Positions 53,253 through 62,071 of a DNA stretch of 64,000 bases are shown here, one piece after another. This DNA is from Tabrizicola_A aquatica (GTDB lineage: Bacteria > Pseudomonadota > Alphaproteobacteria > Rhodobacterales > Rhodobacteraceae). Where the stretch lies: assembly GCA_965194375.1 (NCBI GenBank), contig CBDAEL010000006.1. One strand, 5' to 3'. The notes beneath the pieces were generated by a model, which was not told where the DNA came from, ran no database searches, and worked only from the letters and a program-made list of their open reading frames with translations. The position numbers were made by a program, and so were the translations under genes. How positions within the stretch are numbered: the first letter of the stretch is position 1; each line of letters opens with the position of its first letter.

Positions 53253-54113
53253 TCAGGCTGCGGGCGGCGCGACAGAGAGGCGCAGCCACAGCCGGGCGAG
53301 CGCCTGTTCAGCCGACATCCGGCCGCCATTCTCCACGCCTGCGGCCCAAAGGGGCGCACCTGCGGCATAGGCGCCGGGCTCCAGCCCGCCCTTCAGGCAT
53401 TGGCTGACCGCGATCATCGGCTTGCCCTTCGCGGCCATCAGAGTTTCAGCCAAAGCGGCGGGCATGGTGCCCGCGCCAAAGACGCGCAGAACCGCGCCAT
53501 CCAGCGCGCCAAGCGCAGCGGCCAATGCCCGCGGCGAAAGGCCGGGTGTCAGTGAGACGATGCCCACCGATTGGCCAATGTCGAACCGCCGGGCGGGGGG
53601 TGCCGGTGGCGCCGCCGGCTCACCCACCGGGGCGAAGGCGGCGGCGTCTTGGGAATCCAGCTTGGAGACTGCGCCTGCGGGCAGAACCTGCCCGCCAAAG
53701 GCCAGATGCAGACCCGGCTTCGCACCCAGCGCGGTCTGGATTGCCAGCGCCAGGTTGCCTTCGGCGTCCGAGCCCGCCACGCCAAGCGGATGCATCGAGC
53801 CGGTCAGAACCACCGCCCGCCCCTGCCCCACCCCTGCAGCCTCCAACGCCGCCCCGGTAAAGGCCATTGTGTCGGTGCCATGGGTCACGATCACCGGGCC
53901 AGGAGCCGCTGCGATGCGGTCCAAAAGCGCGTTCCAGATCGCAGGCCCCAAATCAGCACTGTCGATCAGCGGGTCAAGCTTTTGGTGATCAAGCGTCAGC
54001 CCCGGCGCAATCAGCGCCAGCGCCGCCGCCACCTTTTCAGGCGCGGGGCGCAGGCCGTTTGGCCCTGCGGTCATGCAGATGGTGCCGCCGGTTTCGATCA
54101 GGGTCAGATGCAT
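53253..54113 (-). CDS. L-asparaginase-family protein
   Basis: The 286-residue protein hydrolyses asparagine, or a related amide, to aspartate and ammonia. It has the first catalytic motif LIETGGTICM (Thr about 10) and the second VTHGTDTM (Thr/Asp, about 79-81) of the asparaginase/glutaminase family. It is shorter than the usual 330-residue enzymes because the C-terminal domain is compact. It follows the glutamate dehydrogenase gene by 18 bases. No signal peptide is seen, so it is cytosolic. Confidence 0.93.
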   Translation of the reverse strand: MHLTLIETGGTICMTAGPNGLRPAPEKVAAALALIAPGLTLDHQKLDPLIDSADLGPAIWNALLDRIAAAPGPVIVTHGTDTMAFTGAALEAAGVGQGRAVVLTGSMHPLGVAGSDAEGNLALAIQTALGAKPGLHLAFGGQVLPAGAVSKLDSQDAAAFAPVGEPAAPPAPPARRFDIGQSVGIVSLTPGLSPRALAAALGALDGAVLRVFGAGTMPAALAETLMAAKGKPMIAVSQCLKGGLEPGAYAAGAPLWAAGVENGGRMSAEQALARLWLRLSVAPPAA

Positions 54114-54131
54114 CGGTGCCTTTCAGCCCCC

Positions 54132-55565
54132 TTAAAGGCCCTTGGAGCGATAGGTTTTGGCCACGCGGTCAATGGCCACGATATAGGCCGCCACCCGCAG
54201 ATCATCCACATCGGTGCGGCCGTGCCAGACCTCACGCATGGCCTGATAGGCGGTGCGCATGGTGTCGTCCAGCCCCGAGCGCACCAGCGCCAGTTCATCT
54301 GAGCCTTGCAGGAACTTCTCCTTAAAATCGGCCGCCATGGTCCAGCCAAGGCCCTGATCCGAGGACAGACGCTCAAACTCCTCGACCAAGAGCCGCGAGC
54401 GGGCCTCTTCGGCGCGGCGCTGCATGCGGCCAAAGCGGATGTGCGACAGGTTCTTGACCCATTCAAAGTATGACACCGTCACCCCGCCTGCGTTGGCATA
54501 CATATCGGGGATGATCAGCGTGCCCTTGCGGCGCAGGATGTCATCGGCACCAAAGGTCACCGGGCCATTGGCCGCCTCGATGATCAGGGGCGCCTTGATG
54601 CGCGCGGCATTGCCAAGGTTGATGACACCCTCCAGCGCGGCGGGAATAAGGATGTCGCATTCCATTTCCAGCACCGCCGCGCCATCCGCCACATGACGGC
54701 CCTTGGAATACCCGGACAATAATCCGCCGTTGCGGTTCATGTGCTGGCGCAGGTCTTCGATGTTGATGCCCTTGTCATCCAAGATAGCGCCATCGCGTTC
54801 GATGACAGCGATGACGCGCGCGCCATCCTCTTCGGACAGGAACTTGGCGGCGTGATAGCCCACATTGCCAAGACCCTGCACGATCACGCGCTTACCCTCC
54901 AGATCGCCGGTCAGGCGGGCGGCGGCGCTGTCCTCGGGGTAGCGGAAGAACTCGCGCAGCGCGAATTGCACGCCCCGGCCCGTCGCCTCGACCCGGCCTT
55001 GGATCCCGCCTGCATGGGGCGGCTTGCCGGTGACACAGGCTTTGGCGTTGATGTCGGTGGTGTTCATGCGCGCATATTGGTCGGCGATCCACGCCATTTC
55101 GCGCTCGCCCGTCCCCATGTCCGGGGCGGGCACGTTTTGCGCAGGGTGAATCAGGTCGCGCTTGATCAGCTCATAAGCAAAGCGGCGGGTGATCTGTTCC
55201 AGCTCATGCTCGTCCCATTGGCGCGGGTCAATGCACAGGCCCCCCTTGGAGCCGCCGAACGGCGTTTCAACCAGCGCGCATTTGTAAGTCATGAGGGCGG
55301 CCAGCGCCTCAACCTCATCTTGGTTGACGCCCAGCGAATAACGGATGCCCCCTTTCACCGGTTCCATATGTTCGGAGTGAACGGATCGGTAGCCCACAAA
55401 GGTCTCAATCTTGCCACGCAGGCGCACCCCAAAGCGCACCGTATAGGTCGAGTTGCAGACCCGGATTTTCTCCTCAAGCCCGGGGGAGAGGTCCATCAGC
55501 GCGGTGGCGCGTTTGAACATCAGATCAACCGATTCACGAAAGCTGGGTTCGCCGGCAACAGACAT
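54132..55565 (-). CDS. NAD(P)-dependent glutamate dehydrogenase (Glu/Leu/Phe/Val family)
   Basis: The 477-residue enzyme interconverts glutamate and 2-oxoglutarate plus ammonia. It contains the catalytic glycine/lysine motif ETPFGGSKGGLCIDPRQW, the segment DMGTGEREMAWIADQYA, and the cofactor motif VIVQGLGNVGYHAAKFL. I chose the ATG at 55565 after GGGGAGGAA; the frame can be extended to 55874 but that leader has no domain character. It heads the minus-strand block that runs to the amidohydrolase. Confidence 0.95.
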   Translation of the reverse strand: MSVAGEPSFRESVDLMFKRATALMDLSPGLEEKIRVCNSTYTVRFGVRLRGKIETFVGYRSVHSEHMEPVKGGIRYSLGVNQDEVEALAALMTYKCALVETPFGGSKGGLCIDPRQWDEHELEQITRRFAYELIKRDLIHPAQNVPAPDMGTGEREMAWIADQYARMNTTDINAKACVTGKPPHAGGIQGRVEATGRGVQFALREFFRYPEDSAAARLTGDLEGKRVIVQGLGNVGYHAAKFLSEEDGARVIAVIERDGAILDDKGINIEDLRQHMNRNGGLLSGYSKGRHVADGAAVLEMECDILIPAALEGVINLGNAARIKAPLIIEAANGPVTFGADDILRRKGTLIIPDMYANAGGVTVSYFEWVKNLSHIRFGRMQRRAEEARSRLLVEEFERLSSDQGLGWTMAADFKEKFLQGSDELALVRSGLDDTMRTAYQAMREVWHGRTDVDDLRVAAYIVAIDRVAKTYRSKGL

Positions 55566-55924
55566 GTGGTTCCTCCCCTTGGACGCCCGCCGGATGGCGG
55601 CGCTTAGGTCTGGTGTAAGCCACAAGACTGGCAAATGTCCGCGTCGATTGGCCGAATGTTTGCGCCAATTTGTAGCGTTATGTGATTCGGATCTGTCCGT
55701 TTTGGGCAAGCCTGCCGCAATTGGGCGCCGCTTTGGACAGGCAGTTGTTTCGGTTGCGGGCACAGTCAAACCGGGCTGGGCGGGATCGTTTCCAATTGGC
55801 CTGTGCCGGTCTGGCCACCGCCGCCTTTGCCACAATTTCGCCACAACTTCGCGACAACTCCAAGGCGGGGGCAAGGACGAATTGCGACTGGGGCGACCCG
55901 GAGCAAGACAACGGGATAGGTTTC
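55566..55924. other. Divergent intergenic region with three 11-base tandem repeats
   Basis: No gene is seen here. At 55830-55862 three near-identical 11-base units (CCACAATTTCG, CCACAACTTCG, CGACAACTCCA) follow each other directly, one helical turn each, about 60 bases before the TadG-like start. They resemble a multi-site operator. The region separates the divergent gdh and TadG-like genes and must hold both promoters, though I could not identify clear hexamers. Confidence 0.5.
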
Positions 55925-57520
55925 ATGGCTGCCCTCATGACCAAAGCACTGCGCGTTTATGCCAAGGCCGAAGACGGCGCGTTGATCGTCTTCGCCCTGT
56001 TCTTGTTCGTTTTGATGGCGATGATGGGCGGGGTGGCGATTGACGTTCTCAGATATGAGACCACCCGCACCCATCTCTCACAGACGCTGGACCGCTGCAC
56101 GCTGATGGCCGCAGGGCTGACCCAGCGGCTGGATCCACAATCGGTGGTCGAGGATTGTGTGGAAAAGGCGGGCCTCGCGGACAAGCTGGAAAGCGTTGTG
56201 GTGCTGGATGGGCTGAGCAGCCGCGATGTGCAGGCCACGGCGCGGGCGGCAACCAACCCATTCTTTCTGCACTTGATCGGGATTGACGAGTTTGACGCCC
56301 AAGCCGGGTCACGCGCGGTGCAGACGATCACCAATGTGGAAATCGCACTGGTGCTGGATGTCTCCGGCTCGATGTCGGGGGCCAAGATCGCCAATCTGCG
56401 GGCGGCGGCGTCGAATTTCGTGGCCGATATGCTGGACAGCGACCCCAATCAGCGCGTGTCGATCACGGTCGTTCCTTACAATGCACAGGTCAATTTGAGC
56501 CCGACCCTGCGCGGTAAGTTCAACGCAACTCATCTGCACAATGTGACGGATGTGAACTGCTTGGAACTACCAAACGCGGTCTTTGGCGCCCCGGCTATTC
56601 CGCGCAATGTGGCGCTGCCAATGATGGCGTGGTCGGACCATTACTACGGCACCCTGACGGGTGGCTATGTGAACCCAACCGACACAACCTATGCCCGGCC
56701 CAACACGTCCGCGAACTTCTGCCGCCAAACGCCGGCCAATGTGGTGCGGATGGCCAGCCAGAACCGCGCCCAGTTGCAATCGCAGATCAACGGGTTGCAA
56801 GCGGGCGGCAACACCTCGATCGTGCTGGGCATGAAATGGGGCGCGGCATTGCTCGACCCGGCGGCGCGGTCGATCTTCAGCGAATACATCGATGATGGGC
56901 TGATGAGCGGCAACCTTGAAGGCCGTCCCTTCAGCTACAATGACCCCGAAAGCATGAAGGTGATCGTGCTGATGACCGACGGCGAGCATGTGGCGCATGA
57001 CCGGATCAACGATGCCTTCAAGTCCGGCCCCTCACCGATCTGGCGCAGCGCGGGCGATGGGCGTTATTCCATCCACCACCCGACTCAACCCGGCACCAAC
57101 AAGTTCTATGTGCCGCATTTGAACACTTGGCGCGCGACGGCTTGGACCAACACGGCCACCCCCGCCCAGCGTCAGGATTGGCGCGAAGTCTGGGCCAATC
57201 TGCGGCTCAGCTATGTGGCGTGGCAGTTCTATGGCCGCCCCTATGGCGACGCCGCCTATAACAACGCGATCACTTCGATGCGGTCGGTCTATGCCTCGGC
57301 CACGACCATGGACACCATGCTGCAAAGCACCTGCAATCAGGTGAAAGACAACGGCGTCATCGTCTATGGTATCGCCTTTGAGGCACCCGCGCGCGGTCAG
57401 GCGCAGATCTCGGGCTGTGCTTCCTCGCCTCAGCACTACTACGAAGCAACAGGCTCTGAAATCGGCGCGGCCTTTGACTCGATCGCGGCGAACCTGACGA
57501 TGCTGAAGCTGACCCAGTAA
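55925..57520 (+). CDS. TadG-like pilus-assembly protein with von Willebrand A domain (first copy)
   Basis: The 531-residue protein has one N-terminal hydrophobic helix (LIVFALFLFVLMAMMGGVAI) typical of TadG/TadE, then a vWA domain with the metal-dependent adhesion motif DVSGSMS (about 143-149) and a long C-terminal part with paired cysteines. TadG helps assemble Flp-type pili or surface layers. I chose the ATG at 55925; upstream in-frame sequence to 55682 lies in the regulatory region. It begins a four-gene run that continues to 60626. Confidence 0.88.
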   Translation: MAALMTKALRVYAKAEDGALIVFALFLFVLMAMMGGVAIDVLRYETTRTHLSQTLDRCTLMAAGLTQRLDPQSVVEDCVEKAGLADKLESVVVLDGLSSRDVQATARAATNPFFLHLIGIDEFDAQAGSRAVQTITNVEIALVLDVSGSMSGAKIANLRAAASNFVADMLDSDPNQRVSITVVPYNAQVNLSPTLRGKFNATHLHNVTDVNCLELPNAVFGAPAIPRNVALPMMAWSDHYYGTLTGGYVNPTDTTYARPNTSANFCRQTPANVVRMASQNRAQLQSQINGLQAGGNTSIVLGMKWGAALLDPAARSIFSEYIDDGLMSGNLEGRPFSYNDPESMKVIVLMTDGEHVAHDRINDAFKSGPSPIWRSAGDGRYSIHHPTQPGTNKFYVPHLNTWRATAWTNTATPAQRQDWREVWANLRLSYVAWQFYGRPYGDAAYNNAITSMRSVYASATTMDTMLQSTCNQVKDNGVIVYGIAFEAPARGQAQISGCASSPQHYYEATGSEIGAAFDSIAANLTMLKLTQ

Positions 57521-57816
57521 CGCGCACTGGGGCAAACCGGAGCGGATGGGCGGGGACGAATCATGTCTTTCGGCCCCCGCTGCAAAGATCGGCAGCACCT
57601 TCCGCCGAAGCCCGGACAAGCAGGGCTGTTTCCGCGTTGACGACAAAGCACCAACAGATCGCGCACTGTCACCGCAGGGGCCAGCATGGCGCGGGATCGT
57701 CTTAGCTTTCACACCATGACGCCACATTTGCGCCCAAAGGTTAATGCAGGGTCACAGCGTGTAAGGGTCTGCCAGAAGGCTGCCCAGTATCGTTTTTGCC
57801 GAAGTGGAGGCACCCC
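57521..57816. other. Gap between the two TadG-like genes
   Basis: Nothing convincing was found in these 296 bases: no open frame with protein composition, and no clear terminator. A GGAGG ribosome-binding site for the second TadG-like gene lies at the right end (57805-57809). The size of the gap suggests a second promoter. Confidence 0.4.
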
Positions 57817-59520
57817 ATGTCGCATCTGCCTGCGAATCTGACAGCCGAAGAGCCCGATGGGCTTGCGGCGCAGCGCGAAGTCGCCCGCGATCATCTGGTG
57901 CGGGGCGAAGAGGGCAACCTGACCATCTTGGCGCTGTGCATGTTTGTCTTAATGGCGATGATCGGCGGCATCGCGGTGGATCTGATGCGCTATGAAGCGA
58001 TGCGCACCTCACTGCAGAACACACTGGACCGCGCCACGCTGGCGGCGGCCTCGCTCAGCCAGCAGTTGGACGCCGAAGATGTGGTGACCGACTATTTCGA
58101 CAAGGCGGGTCTGGCAGATTATCTGCGCGCCGTCACCGTCGAAGAGGGCCTGAACTACCGCGAAGTGAATGCCGATGCGCGGGCCGCGACCAACCCGTTT
58201 TTCCTGCACATGATTGGCGTGGAAGAAATGGATGCGCCCGGCAGGTCAAAGGCCGAACAGCGCATGACCAATGTGGAGATTGTGCTGGTCCTCGACGTCT
58301 CAGGCTCGATGGCCGACAACAACCGGCTGACGAACCTCAAGTCGGCAGCCAATGAATTTGTCGACACGGTGCTCAGCAGCGACAGCGAAGACCGCATCTC
58401 GATCGCCGTCGTGCCCTTCAACGGTCAGGTGAACCTTGGGGCGGCGCTGCGGGGCCGCTACAACGCGCAACACCAGCATGGCGTGACCAATGTGAACTGC
58501 GTGGATCTGCCTGCCTCAGTCTATACCCAAACCGGCATCACGACGACGCTCGGCCTGCCGATGACCGCCCATGCCGACACCTTTTCGCAAACCAGCCGGG
58601 TGGCGTCCTACATCGACCGGGCCAGCACGGATTTCGCCGTGCCGGTTCCGGGCAACCGTTGGTGCCCGCCGTCAACCTCGAACACGTTGATGCTGCCCTC
58701 GCAAAACATCGCGGCGCTGCAGGCCAAGATCAACAGCCTCACGGCGATTGGGGCCACCTCGATCAATGCGGGCATGAAATGGGGCATGACGCTGATCGAT
58801 CCGGGCAGCCAGGCCGTGATCGGCCATTTCGTCGACACCGGCGTTGTGCCACCTGTGTTTGACGGCCGCCCCTTTGATTACACCGACCCGGAATCGATGA
58901 AGATCATCGTTCTGATGACCGATGGGGATCATTTCACCGAAGAGCGGGTGCGCGACCAGTATAAGTCGGGTGTGACGGGCACGAATGGCACGCATGCGAT
59001 CTACAAATCCCCCAATGACGGGAACTATTCGATCCGCTTTATTACCGGGCGGCCGGGTGTATCGGGCACACGTGAGTATTGGGTGCCCCACCGCAGCGAA
59101 TGGCGCGCTTTGCCTTGGACCAACACCACCAACACCGGCGCCGCGACGCTGCAACCGATCACGTTCCAGCAATTGTGGAGCGAAGTGCGCCTCGATTGGG
59201 TGGTCTGGCAGCTTTACGCCCGCGCCTTGGGCACCAACGACAGCCAGCGTTCAGCCCAATACACCACTTGGCTGCCGCTTTTGCGCGAACAGACCCCCAT
59301 CAACACGATGAACGCGCAGTTGCAGTCGATGTGCGGTCTGGCCAAGACAAACGGTGTCACCGTCTATGGCATCGCCTTTGAAGCCCCCACGGGCGGCCGC
59401 ACCCAGATTTCGCAATGTGCCACCTCCTCGGCGCATTACTTCAACGCGGCCGGCCTGCAAATCCGAACCGCTTTTCGTGCCATTGCCAGTAATATCAGTC
59501 ATCTGAGGTTGACCCAATGA
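57817..59520 (+). CDS. TadG-like protein with von Willebrand A domain (second copy)
   Basis: The 567-residue protein is a divergent paralogue of the product at 55925-57520. It has an N-terminal hydrophobic segment (LTILALCMFVLMAMIGGIAV), the vWA motif DVSGSMADN, and matching later blocks (YTDPESMKIIVLMTDGDHF against YNDPESMKVIVLMTDGEHV). I chose the ATG at 57817 after GGAGG. It overlaps the following TadE-like gene by four bases. The pair may form alternative or hetero-assembled tips or minor subunits. Confidence 0.88.
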   Translation: MSHLPANLTAEEPDGLAAQREVARDHLVRGEEGNLTILALCMFVLMAMIGGIAVDLMRYEAMRTSLQNTLDRATLAAASLSQQLDAEDVVTDYFDKAGLADYLRAVTVEEGLNYREVNADARAATNPFFLHMIGVEEMDAPGRSKAEQRMTNVEIVLVLDVSGSMADNNRLTNLKSAANEFVDTVLSSDSEDRISIAVVPFNGQVNLGAALRGRYNAQHQHGVTNVNCVDLPASVYTQTGITTTLGLPMTAHADTFSQTSRVASYIDRASTDFAVPVPGNRWCPPSTSNTLMLPSQNIAALQAKINSLTAIGATSINAGMKWGMTLIDPGSQAVIGHFVDTGVVPPVFDGRPFDYTDPESMKIIVLMTDGDHFTEERVRDQYKSGVTGTNGTHAIYKSPNDGNYSIRFITGRPGVSGTREYWVPHRSEWRALPWTNTTNTGAATLQPITFQQLWSEVRLDWVVWQLYARALGTNDSQRSAQYTTWLPLLREQTPINTMNAQLQSMCGLAKTNGVTVYGIAFEAPTGGRTQISQCATSSAHYFNAAGLQIRTAFRAIASNISHLRLTQ

Positions 59521-60053
59521 TCCGGCATCTTTTCCGCAAGTTTGGCCGTTTTGGCCGCGACGACAAAGGGACCGCCGCCGTTGAATTCGCCATGACGGTG
59601 CCGCTTTTGTTGACCATTTTCATGGCCTCGTTCGAAAGCGGCTTTCTGATGGTGCGCTCGATCATGCTGGAGCAATCGGTCGACATGACGATGCGCGAGT
59701 TGCGACTGGGCCACTATCCCATTCCGACAGCGGCGCTCTTGAAAACCAACATCTGCGAGCGCTCGGTCATCTTGAAAGATTGCGAAGACAACATCGTGAT
59801 CGAGATGACGCGGATCAACACTGCAAGCTGGTCTTTGCCGACCAGTCGCATGGCCTGCGTCGACCGCGAAGAAGATATCGTGCCGGTGACGCAGCTGCAG
59901 ATCGGCCAGCAGAACGATGTGATGCTGGTGCGGGTCTGTGTGGTGCAAGACGCGATGTTCCCGACCAGCGGGATCGGCCTTGGTCTGCCCAAGGATGCGC
60001 AGGGTGGCTATGGTCTGGTCTCGGTGACGGCCTTTGTCACCGAACCGAGCTAA
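59517..60053 (+). CDS. TadE-like pseudopilin
   Basis: The 178-residue protein has an N-terminal segment with the TadE pattern: positively charged start, then GTAAVEFAMTVPLLLTIFMA with the conserved Glu after the processing-type position, and a periplasmic domain with several cysteines. It starts within the stop of the second TadG-like gene (ATGA). TadE-family proteins are minor pilins of Flp pili. Confidence 0.88.
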   Translation: MIRHLFRKFGRFGRDDKGTAAVEFAMTVPLLLTIFMASFESGFLMVRSIMLEQSVDMTMRELRLGHYPIPTAALLKTNICERSVILKDCEDNIVIEMTRINTASWSLPTSRMACVDREEDIVPVTQLQIGQQNDVMLVRVCVVQDAMFPTSGIGLGLPKDAQGGYGLVSVTAFVTEPS

Positions 60054-60065
60054 GGGGGGCAGATC

Positions 60066-60626
60066 ATGACACTCGACGCCCGCCTGCGCCGGTTCCTGCG
60101 CCAAGACGAAAGCGGCACCCTGATGGCCGAGGCCGTTTTGGTGCTGCCCTTCATGCTGTGGTCTTATCTCGCGCTCTTTGTCTATTGGGACAGCTACCGC
60201 GCGGTGAACACCGTGCAAAAGGCCGCCTATACGGTCTCCGACATGATCTCGCGTGAGATGGTTTCGGTCACCGAGGCCTATATCGTCGGGATGGATGCGA
60301 TGATGGAATATCTGATCGATCAGGATCAGGACGCCCGCACCCGCGTCTCCGAGATTACTTGGTCGCAAATCAACAACCGCTATGAGGTGTTCTGGTCGCG
60401 CTCGCCGCACAATACGATGCCGCAGTTGACCACGGGCAGCCTCGGCACCATCGCCGACCGTTTGCCGGTTTTGGCGGATGGCGACCATGTGGTGTTGGTC
60501 GAGGTGGCGGTGGATTATAAACCATCGTTCAACGTCGGCTTGGGCAATCAGACGATTGAACAGTTCATTGTCACCCGTCCGCGTTTTGTGCCGCGGGTTT
60601 GCCTGACGACAGCGCCCTGCAGCTAA
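60066..60626 (+). CDS. TadE/TadF-like pilus subunit
   Basis: The 186-residue protein has the N-terminal segment DESGTLMAEAVLVLPFMLW, again with a conserved Glu within a hydrophobic stretch, and a Cys near the C-terminus (VCLTTAPCS). It follows the previous TadE-like gene by 12 bases and completes the operon, which is closed by a strong hairpin at 60651-60680. Confidence 0.85.
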   Translation: MTLDARLRRFLRQDESGTLMAEAVLVLPFMLWSYLALFVYWDSYRAVNTVQKAAYTVSDMISREMVSVTEAYIVGMDAMMEYLIDQDQDARTRVSEITWSQINNRYEVFWSRSPHNTMPQLTTGSLGTIADRLPVLADGDHVVLVEVAVDYKPSFNVGLGNQTIEQFIVTRPRFVPRVCLTTAPCS

Positions 60627-60650
60627 GTCGGGCGGGCCGATGGCCACACA

Positions 60651-60680
60651 GGGCCGTTGTGCAGCGATGCACAGCGGCCC
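60651..60680 (+). terminator. Terminator hairpin of the Tad-like operon
   Basis: A two-part stem (GGGCCG and TGTGCA with their complements, one internal mismatch) encloses a GCGA tetraloop. It is followed by TTCG rather than a long T run, so it may be a Rho-independent terminator with a weak tail. Confidence 0.75.
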
Positions 60681-60756
60681 TTCGCCATGCCGATGTTGCC
60701 GAACGGCGGGGGTTGGCCTAGCTATGGGCCAACGCTCATGACCCTGCGAGGCCCCG

Positions 60757-61668
60757 ATGTCGATCCGTCCCGTCACCACCACCAGCCGCGCCCGTCCCGC
60801 CATGGAAGGCGCAGGCGTGCATCTGCACCGCGCTTTCGGGTTCGGCGACCCGGAACGCATGGACCCGTTCCTGTTGTTTGATGATTTCCGCGGCGATCAT
60901 CCGCGCGACTATATGGCGGGCTTCCCGTGGCACCCGCACCGGGGGATTGAGACCATCACTTACGTTTTGGCCGGATCGGTCGACCATGGCGACAGCCTTG
61001 GCAACCGTGGCACGCTGAAGGGCGGCGATGTGCAATGGATGACGGCGGGCTCGGGCATCCTGCATCAGGAAATGCCCAAAGGAAACGCCAAGGGGCAAAT
61101 GCATGGATTTCAGCTTTGGGCCAATCTGCCGGGGCATCTGAAGATGACCCAGCCGCGCTATCAGGATGTGCGCTCAAACGACATTCCCGAGGTGATCGAC
61201 GATGACGGCACCGTGGTGCGGGTGATCGTGGGCGAGTTCTGGGGCAAGCGCGGCCCGGTGGATGGCATTGCCGCCGATCCGCAATACCTCGACATCTTCG
61301 TGCCCGAGGGGCGCAAAAAGACCTTCAAGATCGATACCCGCCGTCACGCCTTTGCCTATGTCTTTGACGGCGCCGCCAAGTTCGCCGATGCAGCACGGCC
61401 GCGCGGCGTGCTGTTGGAAAAGGAAGTGAACGGCGAAGAGCTGAACATCCGCGATCTGTCGGGCAACCGCACGCTTGTTGAATTCGGCAAGGGCGATGAG
61501 GTCGTTGTGACCGCAGGCCCCGACGGCGTGCGCTTCCTTCTGGTCTCAGGCGCGCCGTTGCAGGAACCCGTGGCATGGCACGGCCCCATCGTGATGAACA
61601 CCAAGGCTGAGTTGGAAACCGCGATGCGCGAATTGCGCAACGGAACCTTTATCAAGCCCGCGCATTAA
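60757..61668 (+). CDS. Pirin-family protein
   Basis: The 303-residue protein has two cupin domains. The N-terminal one shows the iron ligands in WHPHRGIETITYVL and SGILHQEMPKG. Bacterial pirins act as quercetinases or as redox-responsive regulators of metabolism, and which applies here is unknown. It has its own short upstream region (TTGGCC-N8-GGCCAA inverted pair at 60713-60732) and is closed by a terminator at 61675. Confidence 0.93.
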   Translation: MSIRPVTTTSRARPAMEGAGVHLHRAFGFGDPERMDPFLLFDDFRGDHPRDYMAGFPWHPHRGIETITYVLAGSVDHGDSLGNRGTLKGGDVQWMTAGSGILHQEMPKGNAKGQMHGFQLWANLPGHLKMTQPRYQDVRSNDIPEVIDDDGTVVRVIVGEFWGKRGPVDGIAADPQYLDIFVPEGRKKTFKIDTRRHAFAYVFDGAAKFADAARPRGVLLEKEVNGEELNIRDLSGNRTLVEFGKGDEVVVTAGPDGVRFLLVSGAPLQEPVAWHGPIVMNTKAELETAMRELRNGTFIKPAH

Positions 61669-61674
61669 AAGGCC

Positions 61675-61696
61675 GGGGGCGCGCTGCGCCCCCTTT
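61675..61696 (+). terminator. Intrinsic terminator of the pirin gene
   Basis: A perfect 8-base stem (GGGGGCGC with GCGCCCCC) with a 3-base loop is followed by TTT seven bases after the pirin stop. Confidence 0.8.
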
Positions 61697-61766
61697 GCGC
61701 CCAACAGCCTAAAGGCGAACGGACTCAGGACTTTTCCCGCAAGCGGTCTTGCTTTAGGCTGGCCCA

Positions 61767-61994
61767 ATGTTGCGCGCTATTTTTTTGTCCTTTTCGCTCT
61801 TGATGGCTGCCTGTTCCAACATCCCCGATGTTGGTCTGGTCGAAGCCCGGCTTAATGCCACCGGGGTAACCCCAAATTTGTTGACGGCCGCAGAGCTTGC
61901 GGCCTTGGCCACCGCCACACAGGATCCGCCCCCCGCCCTTGCAGGCGAAGCATCAGCCTTGCAAGCGCGCGCAAAAACCCTGCGCCAACGCTAA
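61767..61994 (+). CDS. Small predicted lipoprotein
   Basis: The 75-residue protein starts with a lipoprotein signal (MLRAIFLSFSLLMAACSN) whose lipobox LMAAC places the lipidated Cys at residue 16. The short mature part is Ala-rich and predicted helical. No family is recognised. It stands alone between the pirin terminator and the homoserine dehydrogenase gene. Confidence 0.75.
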   Translation: MLRAIFLSFSLLMAACSNIPDVGLVEARLNATGVTPNLLTAAELAALATATQDPPPALAGEASALQARAKTLRQR

Positions 61995-62071
61995 AGCTGC
62001 GCAGCAGTCGCGTTGCACCGCCGCGGCGAAACCGCTAACAGGCAGGAAGCAATCACGACGAGGTTCCTCCC

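Noticed and set aside
59499..60860. 453-codon minus-strand frame opposite the TadE-like genes
   Set aside because: It crosses two coupled plus-strand genes and a terminator hairpin and has no recognisable motif.
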